A stretch of 64,000 nucleotides of DNA from Planctomycetaceae bacterium (GTDB taxonomy: Bacteria; Planctomycetota; Planctomycetia; Pirellulales; Pirellulaceae): the NCBI GenBank assembly GCA_016794985.1, contig JAEUIQ010000075.1, positions 124,001 through 188,000 of the forward strand. Reading direction: 5' to 3'. This document shows, in pieces, positions 54,161-63,245 of this stretch. A program made the position numbers and the translations under genes. The notes under the pieces are model-generated. The model worked only from the letters and a program-made list of their open reading frames with translations. It did not search any database and was not told the DNA's origin. How positions within the stretch are numbered: the first letter of the stretch is position 1; every line of letters starts with the position of its first letter.

Positions 54161-55069
54161 TTGAAGAATTACGATCGAAACACCCACGAGATCGTGTTGG
54201 TCAATGCGAATTCGGGCACAAGAGCGACTCGTCGCCGAGTCGATGCGTTGTTTCGTCGAGTGTGCGAAAGTGGGCTCGTGATTTACACCCGGAGCAGTCA
54301 AGAAACGGAGAAGGTCGCTGCCCGTGCCAGCGGAGATGGGATCTCACGTTTGGTCGTGGTGGGTGGAGACGGAACCTTGCATCATGCTGTCAACGGACTA
54401 CTTTCGGTACCTGACACTCGAACCAAGTTGGCCATTCTGCCTCGGGGGACTGCCAACGACTATGTCGCAACATTGCGTCAAGTCACTGGAGCAATTCAGA
54501 GTCGCTCGACAACTGTGGATGTGGGGTTGATTGAAAGTGGCACGTTCCAACGCTATTTTTTGAATGTGGCGGGCCTTGGCTTGACGGCCCATACGGCGCA
54601 AGCAGCGAAGCCCGCTCCGTGGCTACCGGCGCGTGTGCGTTACACGGTGGGGCTGATGCGGACGTTGGTTTATGGCTGGAAGCATTTTCAGGCGATGTTG
54701 CAATTGGATATGGAGCCAGTATCCACTAAGAACATTCTCACGCTCTCAATAGCGATTGGCCAACGCGAAGGCAGCTACACCTTGGCCCCAACCGCCCGAA
54801 TCGACGATGGACGATTCAATGTGCTGTTGGCAACGGACCTTCGGCGGCGCGACGTCTTACGATACTTGCCCGGTTTGATGGTTGACAAATTGCCGCAGGA
54901 CGACCGACGAGTGGAATATTTGGCTGCGAGTCGTGTTACCCTCACACCTCAAACACCCGTGCACCTTCACTTGGACGGCGAAGTTTATGGCAACGGATTG
55001 TTGGAAGGCGGGGAGAAAATTACGGTCCGACACGCGGCGCGACTAGAAGTTGAACTGATCGAACGTTAG
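54161..55069 (+). CDS. YegS/diacylglycerol-kinase-family lipid kinase
   Basis: A 302-residue protein with EIVLVNANSGT, the nucleotide-binding loop GGDGT at 68-72, LPRGTANDYVATL and the C-terminal DGEVYG motif. This is the DAGK catalytic fold, here related to YegS/BmrU-type lipid kinases. The phosphorylated lipid (diacylglycerol, phosphatidylglycerol or a sphingoid) is not known. The start is a TTG with AGGA about 10 bases upstream; no ATG or GTG gives a longer intact N-terminus. It is 60 bases ahead of a DUF4345 membrane protein. Confidence 0.9.
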   Translation: MKNYDRNTHEIVLVNANSGTRATRRRVDALFRRVCESGLVIYTRSSQETEKVAARASGDGISRLVVVGGDGTLHHAVNGLLSVPDTRTKLAILPRGTANDYVATLRQVTGAIQSRSTTVDVGLIESGTFQRYFLNVAGLGLTAHTAQAAKPAPWLPARVRYTVGLMRTLVYGWKHFQAMLQLDMEPVSTKNILTLSIAIGQREGSYTLAPTARIDDGRFNVLLATDLRRRDVLRYLPGLMVDKLPQDDRRVEYLAASRVTLTPQTPVHLHLDGEVYGNGLLEGGEKITVRHAARLEVELIER

Positions 55070-55129
55070 AAAACGATTTTGTTGTCGAGGGCACGAGGAA
55101 CGCGAAGGCGCATTGAGATAGGAAGATGC

Positions 55130-55531
55130 ATGAAGATACTACCAACTTTGGCGACGTGGGTCACGATTTTGGTTTGGACGGCAATGGCGGTATGGCTGGG
55201 GTTTTGGCCAGATGAACTGCTGTCGGCGTTCGGCGTTCACGAGTATCCTCCCCCGATTCGGACGGAGATTCGAGCTTTTTATGGAGGCGTGCAGTTGGCC
55301 ATTGCAACGCTAATGTTGATCTATTGGATTCGACGTGACTTGTTTACCTCGCTTCTGATTGGTGGCTTGCCTTTGGGGCTTTCCGCGTTAGGACGCATTG
55401 TTGGAATGGCCTGGGACGGTTTTTCCCTACTGCATTTGATTTTGGCCATCCTGGAGTTTTCCGGAATACTCTTTTGCTTTTTGGGAATTCGAATTCTCCT
55501 TAAGACAAATTGCCCGGCTAAATTAGGTTAG
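55130..55531 (+). CDS. DUF4345-like small membrane protein
   Basis: A 133-residue protein with four membrane helices and the AFYGGVQLAIATLMLIYWIRRDLF .. SALGRIVGMAWDG pattern of DUF4345. Function unknown; it lies behind a lipid kinase gene and may act in the same membrane process. GGAAG precedes the ATG at 55130 by 4 bases. Confidence 0.78.
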   Translation: MKILPTLATWVTILVWTAMAVWLGFWPDELLSAFGVHEYPPPIRTEIRAFYGGVQLAIATLMLIYWIRRDLFTSLLIGGLPLGLSALGRIVGMAWDGFSLLHLILAILEFSGILFCFLGIRILLKTNCPAKLG

Positions 55532-55583
55532 AATATGATTTGACGCAGTTGACGGGCGAGCGAGGCCGGAGAACACAATCCAC

Positions 55584-56210
55584 ATGCACGAAATCGATTC
55601 CGAATTGCATCGAGAAGTGCTTCAGCGACTTCGTTTGGCGCGGTCAGGGGACGAGAAGTCGAGAAACGAGATCTGCCTGCAAGTTCAAGGCTATCTACTG
55701 GCATTGGCCCAAAGCGAGAACCTGGGCTATTTACAGGGAAAGGTGAACCCTTCTGACATTGTGCAACAGACAATGACACGGATGGTGTCGGGATTGAGTG
55801 ATTTTCGCGGTGAATCATTGCCCGAATTCTATGGGTGGCTGCGAACCATCATGACCAACGAACTGCGGAACCTGGATCGAGATTGGCGTCGGGAGTGCCG
55901 CGATCTTCGTCGAGAAGTACCCCTGGGTGAATCTCGCAGCGGTCAAGCATTGGGACTGATGGATCAAAACCAGACTCCAAGTGAGTTCGTATTGGCCCAA
56001 GAGAAGATCTTGCGATTCTACCAGGCTCTGGGGCAGTTGCCGTCAGAGTATCAGCAAGTCATCCGCCTGCGGAGTCTGGAGGAACTGCCCTTTAAAGAGG
56101 TCGGAGATCAGATGGGGAAAACCGAAGGAGCAGCAACCAAACTCTGGTTTCGTGCCATCGTGCGTTTTCAAGAGGAGTTGGACAAGCTCAGCGATTCGCA
56201 GGGGCTTTAG
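55584..56210 (+). CDS. ECF-type RNA polymerase sigma factor
   Basis: A 208-residue sigma factor with region 2 at about 15-105 (VNPSDIVQQTMTRMVSGLSDFRGESLPEFYGWLRTIMTNELRNLDRDWRR) and region 4 at about 140-200 (RFYQALGQLPSEYQQVIRLRSLEELPFKEVGDQMGKTEGAATKLWFRAIVRF). It belongs to the planctomycete ECF type that is encoded beside membrane Ser/Thr kinases; the kinase at 56226-59219 is convergent, with only 15 bases between stops. A kinase acting in place of an anti-sigma factor is a plausible link but not shown by the sequence. Target promoters unknown. Confidence 0.93.
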   Translation: MHEIDSELHREVLQRLRLARSGDEKSRNEICLQVQGYLLALAQSENLGYLQGKVNPSDIVQQTMTRMVSGLSDFRGESLPEFYGWLRTIMTNELRNLDRDWRRECRDLRREVPLGESRSGQALGLMDQNQTPSEFVLAQEKILRFYQALGQLPSEYQQVIRLRSLEELPFKEVGDQMGKTEGAATKLWFRAIVRFQEELDKLSDSQGL

Positions 56211-56225
56211 CTCGCAAGACTCGCT

Positions 56226-59219
56226 TCAATTTGGTGAGAACGCGGCGTGGGAAAGTTGCGGATGATTTCCGAGTTCCGATTCTAACTTCGAGTCCGAACG
56301 CCATTGTTCTTGAGTGATCCAACCGCGTTGAATGGCCTCGGAGATCCATCCTGCGGCTTGATTTCGAATTTGCCCATAGTTCTCCGAGTCCTCAAGTCCC
56401 TTGTCCTTCATTATCATCAGGGTCAAGACCAGAGATTGTGTGGCTGGTAAGACATTCGGGCGGGTTCTGCCACCAGAAGTTGGTATCGAGATTTTGTGAA
56501 TTTCGTTCGCAATCGAGAAGGCTTCAGTGTAGTTCCCGGAACGCGCCATCCAAGTCGCCCATTTCGTGTACTGGACAGACCATTGATTGGCAAGAGCCGC
56601 CTTCTCTTGCGGGTGAATCCTCATGCGGAGAATCTGATTCATGTGGTCCTTGGCAGCAAGAAGAGTTTTGCCAAAAGTTCCATCGTCCGTCATTTCATTG
56701 AGGACGGACAATTGCAACAGTACCGCTTTCGCCCACGCGATTGACGATTGGATATTGGTAGGGTAATCCTGTAACAATTGGTCCGCCAGCGGGATCAAGG
56801 TTTCAACCGTGGCTGTCGTCGCTGTCAAGTCGTCCATTCGCCAGTATGCCGCAGCCATGGCTGTAATCGATTTGACTTCCTGTATCTTCTGACGCGGCAA
56901 TTTTCGTTGCTGAGAAAATCGCAACTGGCTCGCTGTTCGAGCATTGGTGGCGGAATTCTGAAAATCGCCTTCGAGCAGATCGATGTGAGCCAACCACAAG
57001 TAGGTTTCTTGGACCTCCAGTTTGATGAGATCAGAATCGGGAGTCTCGGATTGCAGTTCCGATAGTTGAGTGCGAGCCAGTCCCAGTTGTTCTCGCATCG
57101 CCGGAATCGCTCCGATGACAGAAAGAATGGAAACTCCCGTTAAGTGGTCGCGTGCCAACTCCAAGCGAATTCTCTGGACTTGTTGGCCCGCGGAGTTTGC
57201 GTGCTCCAACTGTTGGAGGCGGCGCCGGATCACGGACTGTTGTGTCTCCCAAGCCAAAAGATAGTTGCCATTCGATAGATAACTTCGAGCTAACTCGCTT
57301 TGATTCAAGATCAACCATGACTGGATTTGCGTTTGGCTGTATTTGGCGTCGAGAGATGAAACAAGTTTCGCGCCGCGTTTCTCAGCTTGTTCGTGATTCC
57401 GAATCGAACGATCGTAACGGCCAGCGACCCGATTCGATCGTCCTAGCGCTAAATCCAGGCGGAATTGACTCCACTCTCGAAAGTCCGACTTTGAGTTCTC
57501 AGGTATGGCGCCCACCAAAGTGTCCAATTGGTCCAGCAACACGAGAGATCGATCCGGTAAATCCAATTCATTGAATGCTTGCCCGGCAGACAGAAACAGC
57601 TCCAGCATTTCCTCGCGGTCGCGGTCGGTCGAATCTCCCGCCGCAAAAATTCTCTGGAGTTCGCTGGCGGGAATGGCTACCTGTAATCTCTCGAACTCCG
57701 CGACCACGTCTGGGAATCGGGCCAGCAATGCATTGATCTGCGCCAATCGATTAAGAATACGAATGGTGTCGCGTCCGATGTTTGGATTTCCTGGTTCTTC
57801 CGGAAGTAGGGTCCGGTGTATGGCCAATAGTTCATGAAGCATTTCGAACTGTTGAGGCGTAATGGCCTCCGTTTCCGGGATGCTGTGTAGTACTCGATCC
57901 AAGGCTACTGAAAGCTGTTCCAAATGACGTTCGGCGCGGGTTCCCTGCTGCAGGGCTTGGTGTAGGCTGGCGCGGGCATTAGCCCACTGCCACCAAGCAA
58001 TGGAAGTTCCAGAAAGGAGGCTTACCATCGTGAGTGCAATCAAACTGCTAACGAAAGGCTGGCGTCGAATTTTTTGGGCAAGTGCTTGAAAGAAGTGTAA
58101 CCGCCTGGCTTGAACGGGACGATGATCCAGCCAGCAACGCAAGTCTTCGGCGAAATCGAACGCGGTACGATATCGCTCTCGCGCTTCGCGTTGAGTGGCC
58201 TTCAAGCAAATGGCAACCAAGTCGGTAGGGATATTGCGACGAAATCTTGTCGGGGACGGGAAGTTGGATTCGGAGACAGCCTTGATGGTCCCTAGCGGCG
58301 TCTCGTGTTCGAAGGGCAAGCGTAGCGTCAATAGCTCGAACATAATCACGCCCAAAGAATAAATGTCCGTGGCGGTCGTCAGTTCCTGAGAATTGGCTTG
58401 CTCTGGGGACATGTAATTTGGTGTCCCCAAGACCGTGCCATCTTTGGTCAGTTCCAGCGAATCGAAACCCAGCGAGGCTAATCCGAAGTCGGTTATCATG
58501 ACACTCCGCGGTTGCTGGCTATCAATTTCCTCGGTGTCGCTGGCTTTCTGCAGCATGATATTGGACGGCTTCATGTCTCGGTGAATGACGCCGCGTCGGT
58601 GCGCGTGTTCCAAGGCTTCGGCCAAATCAATGACCAGTTTTGCGATCAAGCGAAAGTCCGGCGGTGTGGTTTGCCTCTTCAGCCACGCCGACAATGAATC
58701 TCCTGTACAGTATTCGAAAGCCAAATACATCAGCGAGCCAACCGTTCCCGTCGCATACAACGGTACGATGTTGGGATGTCCAAGTCGTGCGACGGCTCGA
58801 GCTTCACGCTCAAATCGAATCCTGGCTCCGGAGTTAACAACTACGGATGGGCGGAGAATTTTGAGAGCGACTTTTCGTTGTAGAACAGGGTCCGAGGCCA
58901 GAAATACGTCGGCAAAACCTCCTTGACCAACGTGTCGTTCCAAACGATAAGGGCCAAAGTACTCTGAGAATCGGCCGCTCGCAAATGAACCGAACTTTTC
59001 TGCTCCCGAACCTGAGCTGTCGTTTGGTTCGCCGACCATTCCTGTCGATTGATGCAGCGCTTGTCGCACTTCATCCAAAAACCGAACTGCGGCAAGTGCT
59101 TTTTCCACTTCCATTGGATTTGCCACCGGATCGTCTGAGACATCCGAGTGAACCATTCCTCGTATTGTTTGTTCGTGTTCGAGCAGCGACGAGATAGACT
59201 TGGACTCACGATCAATCAT
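56226..59219 (-). CDS. Membrane Ser/Thr protein kinase with helical repeat C-terminus
   Basis: A 997-residue Hanks kinase. The kinase domain spans about 92-365: GQGGFAD near 98-104, Lys120 in VALK, HRD at 213-215, DFG at 244-246, and GTPNYMSPEQ later. A membrane helix follows near 392-410, with a coiled segment and then a long helical region (about 415-980) with TPR-like helices. The start at 59219 (MIDRESKS..) has AGG 9 bases upstream; the frame is open a further 99 codons but that stretch has no kinase features. Convergent with the ECF sigma gene. Ligand and substrates unknown; it may phosphorylate the sigma factor's regulon. Confidence 0.93.
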   Translation of the reverse strand: MIDRESKSISSLLEHEQTIRGMVHSDVSDDPVANPMEVEKALAAVRFLDEVRQALHQSTGMVGEPNDSSGSGAEKFGSFASGRFSEYFGPYRLERHVGQGGFADVFLASDPVLQRKVALKILRPSVVVNSGARIRFEREARAVARLGHPNIVPLYATGTVGSLMYLAFEYCTGDSLSAWLKRQTTPPDFRLIAKLVIDLAEALEHAHRRGVIHRDMKPSNIMLQKASDTEEIDSQQPRSVMITDFGLASLGFDSLELTKDGTVLGTPNYMSPEQANSQELTTATDIYSLGVIMFELLTLRLPFEHETPLGTIKAVSESNFPSPTRFRRNIPTDLVAICLKATQREARERYRTAFDFAEDLRCWLDHRPVQARRLHFFQALAQKIRRQPFVSSLIALTMVSLLSGTSIAWWQWANARASLHQALQQGTRAERHLEQLSVALDRVLHSIPETEAITPQQFEMLHELLAIHRTLLPEEPGNPNIGRDTIRILNRLAQINALLARFPDVVAEFERLQVAIPASELQRIFAAGDSTDRDREEMLELFLSAGQAFNELDLPDRSLVLLDQLDTLVGAIPENSKSDFREWSQFRLDLALGRSNRVAGRYDRSIRNHEQAEKRGAKLVSSLDAKYSQTQIQSWLILNQSELARSYLSNGNYLLAWETQQSVIRRRLQQLEHANSAGQQVQRIRLELARDHLTGVSILSVIGAIPAMREQLGLARTQLSELQSETPDSDLIKLEVQETYLWLAHIDLLEGDFQNSATNARTASQLRFSQQRKLPRQKIQEVKSITAMAAAYWRMDDLTATTATVETLIPLADQLLQDYPTNIQSSIAWAKAVLLQLSVLNEMTDDGTFGKTLLAAKDHMNQILRMRIHPQEKAALANQWSVQYTKWATWMARSGNYTEAFSIANEIHKISIPTSGGRTRPNVLPATQSLVLTLMIMKDKGLEDSENYGQIRNQAAGWISEAIQRGWITQEQWRSDSKLESELGNHPQLSHAAFSPN

Positions 59220-59466
59220 CACTAAAAACCTCGTCGGCACCAACGAAATATCGAGCTTTAGTATTATTGAAAAAAAGCCGTTGTCATAGACACCACCGAT
59301 GTCACAGGCCCGACAGAAATTCTTTGTGAAAAAAAGTCTGACGAATGGGAGAAATGTCAACTCGGCGGTTTCATTACCTCTGGAGCGACTTTTCGGCTGA
59401 ATGAACGCGGTCGAATGGTGACATTTTCGGGACGGCAGGAACACCTTTAGAAACGGAGAACTTTCA

Positions 59467-60285
59467 ATGGCACTTGTCGAGATCAACAACACGGCCGCGA
59501 ACCGCTCGTCCCCCAAGGCAAAATTAGCTTTCCTAATCGCCTTTGGGATTACTTGGATTTCATTGCAGTTGGCTGGTCAACCAATCTATGCGGGGATTGT
59601 CGTATTGCAGAGATATAGCTACGCGGGAGTCTATGGTTTTGCGGGTTCCGGCGGTGTGGTTCTGGAAAGCGATGTGGAGAGCTCCTTGGATCAGCTAAGT
59701 GGCGGGTTTGGGTTTGGCCACAATTTCAATTTGCACCTGACCGGTTCGGAACCAGCTGCGACCGGGGCAGCGCGCGCCATTGGTTCACTGAACGCAAGCG
59801 ATATGGTGACGGTCGGCACCAATTCTCTCCAGATAACTGGTTCTCGAACCGCTAGTGGAATGGTCCAATGGTTAGCGGGAAACGGCAATGGAATCTCTAA
59901 TCTAATGCAGGAGACTCGCGTCCGCTTTAGCGTTTCCGGAGAGAATCTTAACTATTCGTTGACTGGTTCTTTTGATCCCGGAGATACTGCGGGCGATCTG
60001 AACACATTTAGCTTGTATCGTCCGTTTACTGCTGATCAATTGTTCAACATTTCGAGCGCTGGAACGCTGCATGAATCCGGAGTTCTGCTCGCGGGACGAA
60101 CCTATGAGCTCCGCATGAGATTGAATGACAACTTATCAGCGAATTCGGGGTCACGTGGACCATTCTCAGACGCAAGTGGATTAAATTTCAATTTTCAAGT
60201 GTCGGCCGTTCCAGAGCCCAGCAGTTTTGCGTGTTTGCTTGCCATGAGTACGATCTTCTTGGCTGCGCGACGAAGAAAGATCTGA
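59467..60285 (+). CDS. PEP-CTERM protein
   Basis: A 272-residue secreted protein with a signal peptide (about 17-41, ending YAG) and a beta-sandwich middle rich in Ser, Gly and Asn. The C-terminus is a classic PEP-CTERM tail: VPEPSS near 247, a hydrophobic helix (ACLLAMSTIFLAA) and RRRK. Such proteins are sorted by an exosortase and often become extracellular matrix components. No exosortase is in the window. GGAG precedes the ATG by 8 bases. Divergent from the kinase. Confidence 0.92.
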   Translation: MALVEINNTAANRSSPKAKLAFLIAFGITWISLQLAGQPIYAGIVVLQRYSYAGVYGFAGSGGVVLESDVESSLDQLSGGFGFGHNFNLHLTGSEPAATGAARAIGSLNASDMVTVGTNSLQITGSRTASGMVQWLAGNGNGISNLMQETRVRFSVSGENLNYSLTGSFDPGDTAGDLNTFSLYRPFTADQLFNISSAGTLHESGVLLAGRTYELRMRLNDNLSANSGSRGPFSDASGLNFNFQVSAVPEPSSFACLLAMSTIFLAARRRKI

Positions 60286-60472
60286 TACTTCGAAATACGC
60301 CAGAATTGGCTCGTTGAGTGCTGCCGAATGGTGGGGCTTTGCGCATCGATTCTAGCACTGGTGAGCACATTGAAATCAAAGACGGGCATCCCCGCAAGTA
60401 ACGTTCGCACAAAGCCGTCCAGGGCTAGTTCAACACTTTCATCATTTCCGCAAAAGAAAGAAGCTGTCCACA

Positions 60473-61579
60473 ATGCATAAGGTTCCCAAACATATCCGAT
60501 TGTTCACGTGTTGGGTCGCATTGCTCTTCACGGCATCGTCGCTAAATGTCGCTTGCGGGCAAATCCAAATCAGTCAATTTGGTTCGTCGCTGTTTATTCT
60601 CGGCACTGCTGGAGATGAAAACGTTGGTATCTTGAATTGGTCCGAATTGGACACTGATATCGAAATCAGAAACTACAACGGCCAGCAAGTCCAATCGCTC
60701 TACTTCTCCAATGTCGAGAACATCTACATTGACCTATTGGAAGGAAACAACGTGGTTCAATGTCCGGGCTGGGCAGTCAATGTGTTCACTACCGTCGTCG
60801 GAGATTTAGAAATTCAGACTCGGCAAGGTCTGGATTGGTTTTCCCTGGCTGGTATTACCGTCGGAGGTCACTTGGTAATCAACGCCGGCGACGGCAACAA
60901 TCAGTTCACTTACGGGATGTGTCATATTTCTGGGGACTTGACCATTACGTCCGGCAGTGGACAGGACACGATGAATTGGGGACTCGGCGCAGAAAAGGCT
61001 GGCGGAGAAATCTTCGGAAATGTTTCCATTCGAACGGGTGGTCAAATCGACGGTGTCGAGTTTCGCCGGTTTACGCTTCACGGAAATCTGTATTTCGACG
61101 CGGGTGATGGAAACGACTCTTGCAAATTGAATGAGACCACATTTGGCAACTTTGAATTCATCGGTGGCATCGGAGATGATTGGTTTAGGGCTGAATTCGC
61201 CAACTCAGGAAACTCGCTTTTGTTGTCGACGGGTTCCGGGGTCGATAATATTGTCATTTCGGATTTGTTCGTTACGACGCGGCTTGATGTTGGCAGCGGG
61301 TCACAGGCGGACACCATCAGTTTGAATGATGTCGAGACTCCGGGCACGTTCAAAATGTCAACGGGGACCCACAATGATTCCGTCGCGCTAAGCCACCTCA
61401 ATGTCAACAATTTGGTGGTCGATCTCAGTGGCGGTAATGATTCCTTGAACCTGACAAGCTGCCAATCGGCCACCTCCGAGTTGGCTGGTGGGGTTGGTAC
61501 AGACAGCGGAACGAAATCAAACTGCCTGCTCGGAAATCCGGCAACCGTAACTGGCTTTGAATCCGGAAACTTGAACTAA
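60473..61579 (+). CDS. Secreted beta-solenoid repeat protein of unknown function
   Basis: A 368-residue protein with a signal peptide (about 1-29, ending NVACGQ). The mature part is built of repeated 20-25-residue beta units with Gly, Asn and Asp (GGHLVINAGDGNNQFTYG, LYFDAGDGNDSCKL), as in right-handed beta-solenoids of extracellular repeat proteins. No RTX nonapeptide consensus or export signal is complete. No sorting tail. It lies 187 bases after the PEP-CTERM gene, same direction, and might be part of the same extracellular set. Confidence 0.72.
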   Translation: MHKVPKHIRLFTCWVALLFTASSLNVACGQIQISQFGSSLFILGTAGDENVGILNWSELDTDIEIRNYNGQQVQSLYFSNVENIYIDLLEGNNVVQCPGWAVNVFTTVVGDLEIQTRQGLDWFSLAGITVGGHLVINAGDGNNQFTYGMCHISGDLTITSGSGQDTMNWGLGAEKAGGEIFGNVSIRTGGQIDGVEFRRFTLHGNLYFDAGDGNDSCKLNETTFGNFEFIGGIGDDWFRAEFANSGNSLLLSTGSGVDNIVISDLFVTTRLDVGSGSQADTISLNDVETPGTFKMSTGTHNDSVALSHLNVNNLVVDLSGGNDSLNLTSCQSATSELAGGVGTDSGTKSNCLLGNPATVTGFESGNLN

Positions 61580-61604
61580 AATTCATGCCTCTTGTCAGGT
61601 GGAC

Positions 61605-62021
61605 CTAAAACTCACTTTTCGGCGGGGTTCGTGCAATGGTCCAACATGAGGGATGTTGCTGCATGCCGATGTGTGGGTAATAGGAAACGGCCTTCGGCGC
61701 GGACAACAGAATCAAGGTCGTGGCCAATCCGGCCTGTTGGTGTGTGAATTCGATTAATCGCCGGCCGATTCCTTGGCGTTGGTACGCCTGGTCCACGGCC
61801 AAGTCGGACAAATACGTGCAATAGTGAAAGTCCGTGATTGCACGCGAAACACCGATCAACAACCCGTCATCTGTGCGGGCAGTGGCGATGACATCGGCGT
61901 TTCGCAACATTCCTTCAATCGTTTTGGCGCACTCCACGGGGCGACGTTCGGCCAAGGTCGAGCGATTCAATATGTCGACGAATTCAGCGGAGCTGAGTTG
62001 TGGTTCGAGTTGGATTTGCAT
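61605..62021 (-). CDS. GNAT family N-acetyltransferase
   Basis: A 138-residue acetyltransferase with the acetyl-CoA motif [14 protein letters not shown] near 79-92 (Q-x-x-G-x-G) and the [11 protein letters not shown] end. Substrate unknown. It starts 11 bases after the DUF808 stop, so the two are likely co-transcribed. Confidence 0.93.
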   Translation of the reverse strand: MQIQLEPQLSSAEFVDILNRSTLAERRPVECAKTIEGMLRNADVIATARTDDGLLIGVSRAITDFHYCTYLSDLAVDQAYQRQGIGRRLIEFTHQQAGLATTLILLSAPKAVSYYPHIGMQQHPSCWTIARTPPKSEF

Positions 62022-62032
62022 GATCTTGAGTT

Positions 62033-63004
62033 TTAGTGATGGTCGTTCGAGGTCTTGTCGCCAGTCGCTTTGCGGTAACCGAGTTTGGCAACTTCGACGA
62101 TGATGACCGCAACGATTCCCACCAGAATTCCGACCAAGAAATCAATCACACTGGGAACAACAGCCGCCAAAAATGGTCCAATCATTCCGATCTCGGCGAC
62201 ATGGTGTTCAATCTCTTCAACATGATGATGCAGCCACTCGATATTGTGGGCGACAATTCCGCCGCCGACAAGGAACATGGCAGCTGTGCCAACAATCGAA
62301 AGAAACTTCATCAACAGAGGAGCAGCTACTAAGATCCAAGCTCCAATTCGACGTTGTAGTTTTGCTCGGGAGCTTTCTCCCGATTGCCGAGTTAAGTACA
62401 GACCGCCGTCATCGAGTTTGACGATCAATGCGACCAAGCCATAGACGCCAAACGTCATGATCAACGAGATGGCAATCAGGGTCGCGAGCTGGACCATGAA
62501 TGTCGAATCTTTCACAATTCCCAAACTGATCACGATGATTTCGGCCGAGAGAATAAAATCGGTGCGGATCGCCCCCCGGATTTTCTCTTTTTCTACGGAC
62601 ACCATATCCACTACTGGATTCGCGACGGCCGCTACTAGTTTTTCGTGGTCGGCACCATGAGCCTTTTTGCCATGTAGCCACTTGTGGAGCAGTTTTTCGA
62701 CGCCTTCGAAACACAAATAGGCGCCGCCAAACATGAGGAGCGGAATCACTAAACTTGGGAGGAACAAGTTGAGCAACAGGGCCAACGGAACCAGGATCGC
62801 TTTGTTCACCGCCGAGCCCTTGCCAACCGCAAACACCACAGGCAATTCGCGATTGGGCTCAAGACCCGTTACTTGATTGGCGTTTAACGCCAAATCGTCG
62901 CCCAAAACCCCCGCCGTCTTCTTGGTGGCGATTTTTGTCATGGCCGCCACATCGTCCAAAACAGACGCAATATCGTCCAGTAAAACAAACAGACTTGACG
63001 CCAT
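62033..63004 (-). CDS. DUF808 family membrane protein
   Basis: A 323-residue membrane protein starting [22 protein letters not shown], with [19 protein letters not shown] and the long helical part of DUF808 (YedI-like) proteins: six or more membrane helices with a His/Lys loop ([15 protein letters not shown]). Function unknown. The ATG at 63004 has AAGGGA 7 bases upstream; the frame is open 62 codons further, without family features. First gene of the pair with GNAT. Confidence 0.93.
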   Translation of the reverse strand: MASSLFVLLDDIASVLDDVAAMTKIATKKTAGVLGDDLALNANQVTGLEPNRELPVVFAVGKGSAVNKAILVPLALLLNLFLPSLVIPLLMFGGAYLCFEGVEKLLHKWLHGKKAHGADHEKLVAAVANPVVDMVSVEKEKIRGAIRTDFILSAEIIVISLGIVKDSTFMVQLATLIAISLIMTFGVYGLVALIVKLDDGGLYLTRQSGESSRAKLQRRIGAWILVAAPLLMKFLSIVGTAAMFLVGGGIVAHNIEWLHHHVEEIEHHVAEIGMIGPFLAAVVPSVIDFLVGILVGIVAVIIVEVAKLGYRKATGDKTSNDHH

Positions 63005-63245
63005 GTCAATTCCCTTGATCTCAGAGGTCCCCCACCGACGCGACAAGTTTAAAACGGCGAGCGAAGCAAAGCCAGGGTGGAGGTGCGACGAATTGAGAAC
63101 TCGGTTCGAGGGGACTTGCGAGAATATTCCCCGCCCAAATGATCTCCTGAGAACTTGGATCGAAGTTTGGGTTATCATTGAAAATCGCAACCTTCGCTAG
63201 GCCGTTTCACTTCAATGCCCGAATGTCAAAACGATTTGATTTACC

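Noticed and set aside
53417-54301. 294-codon open frame on the minus strand
   Set aside because: Antisense to the HEAT-like gene, which has a signal peptide and ribosome site; the minus frame lacks both.
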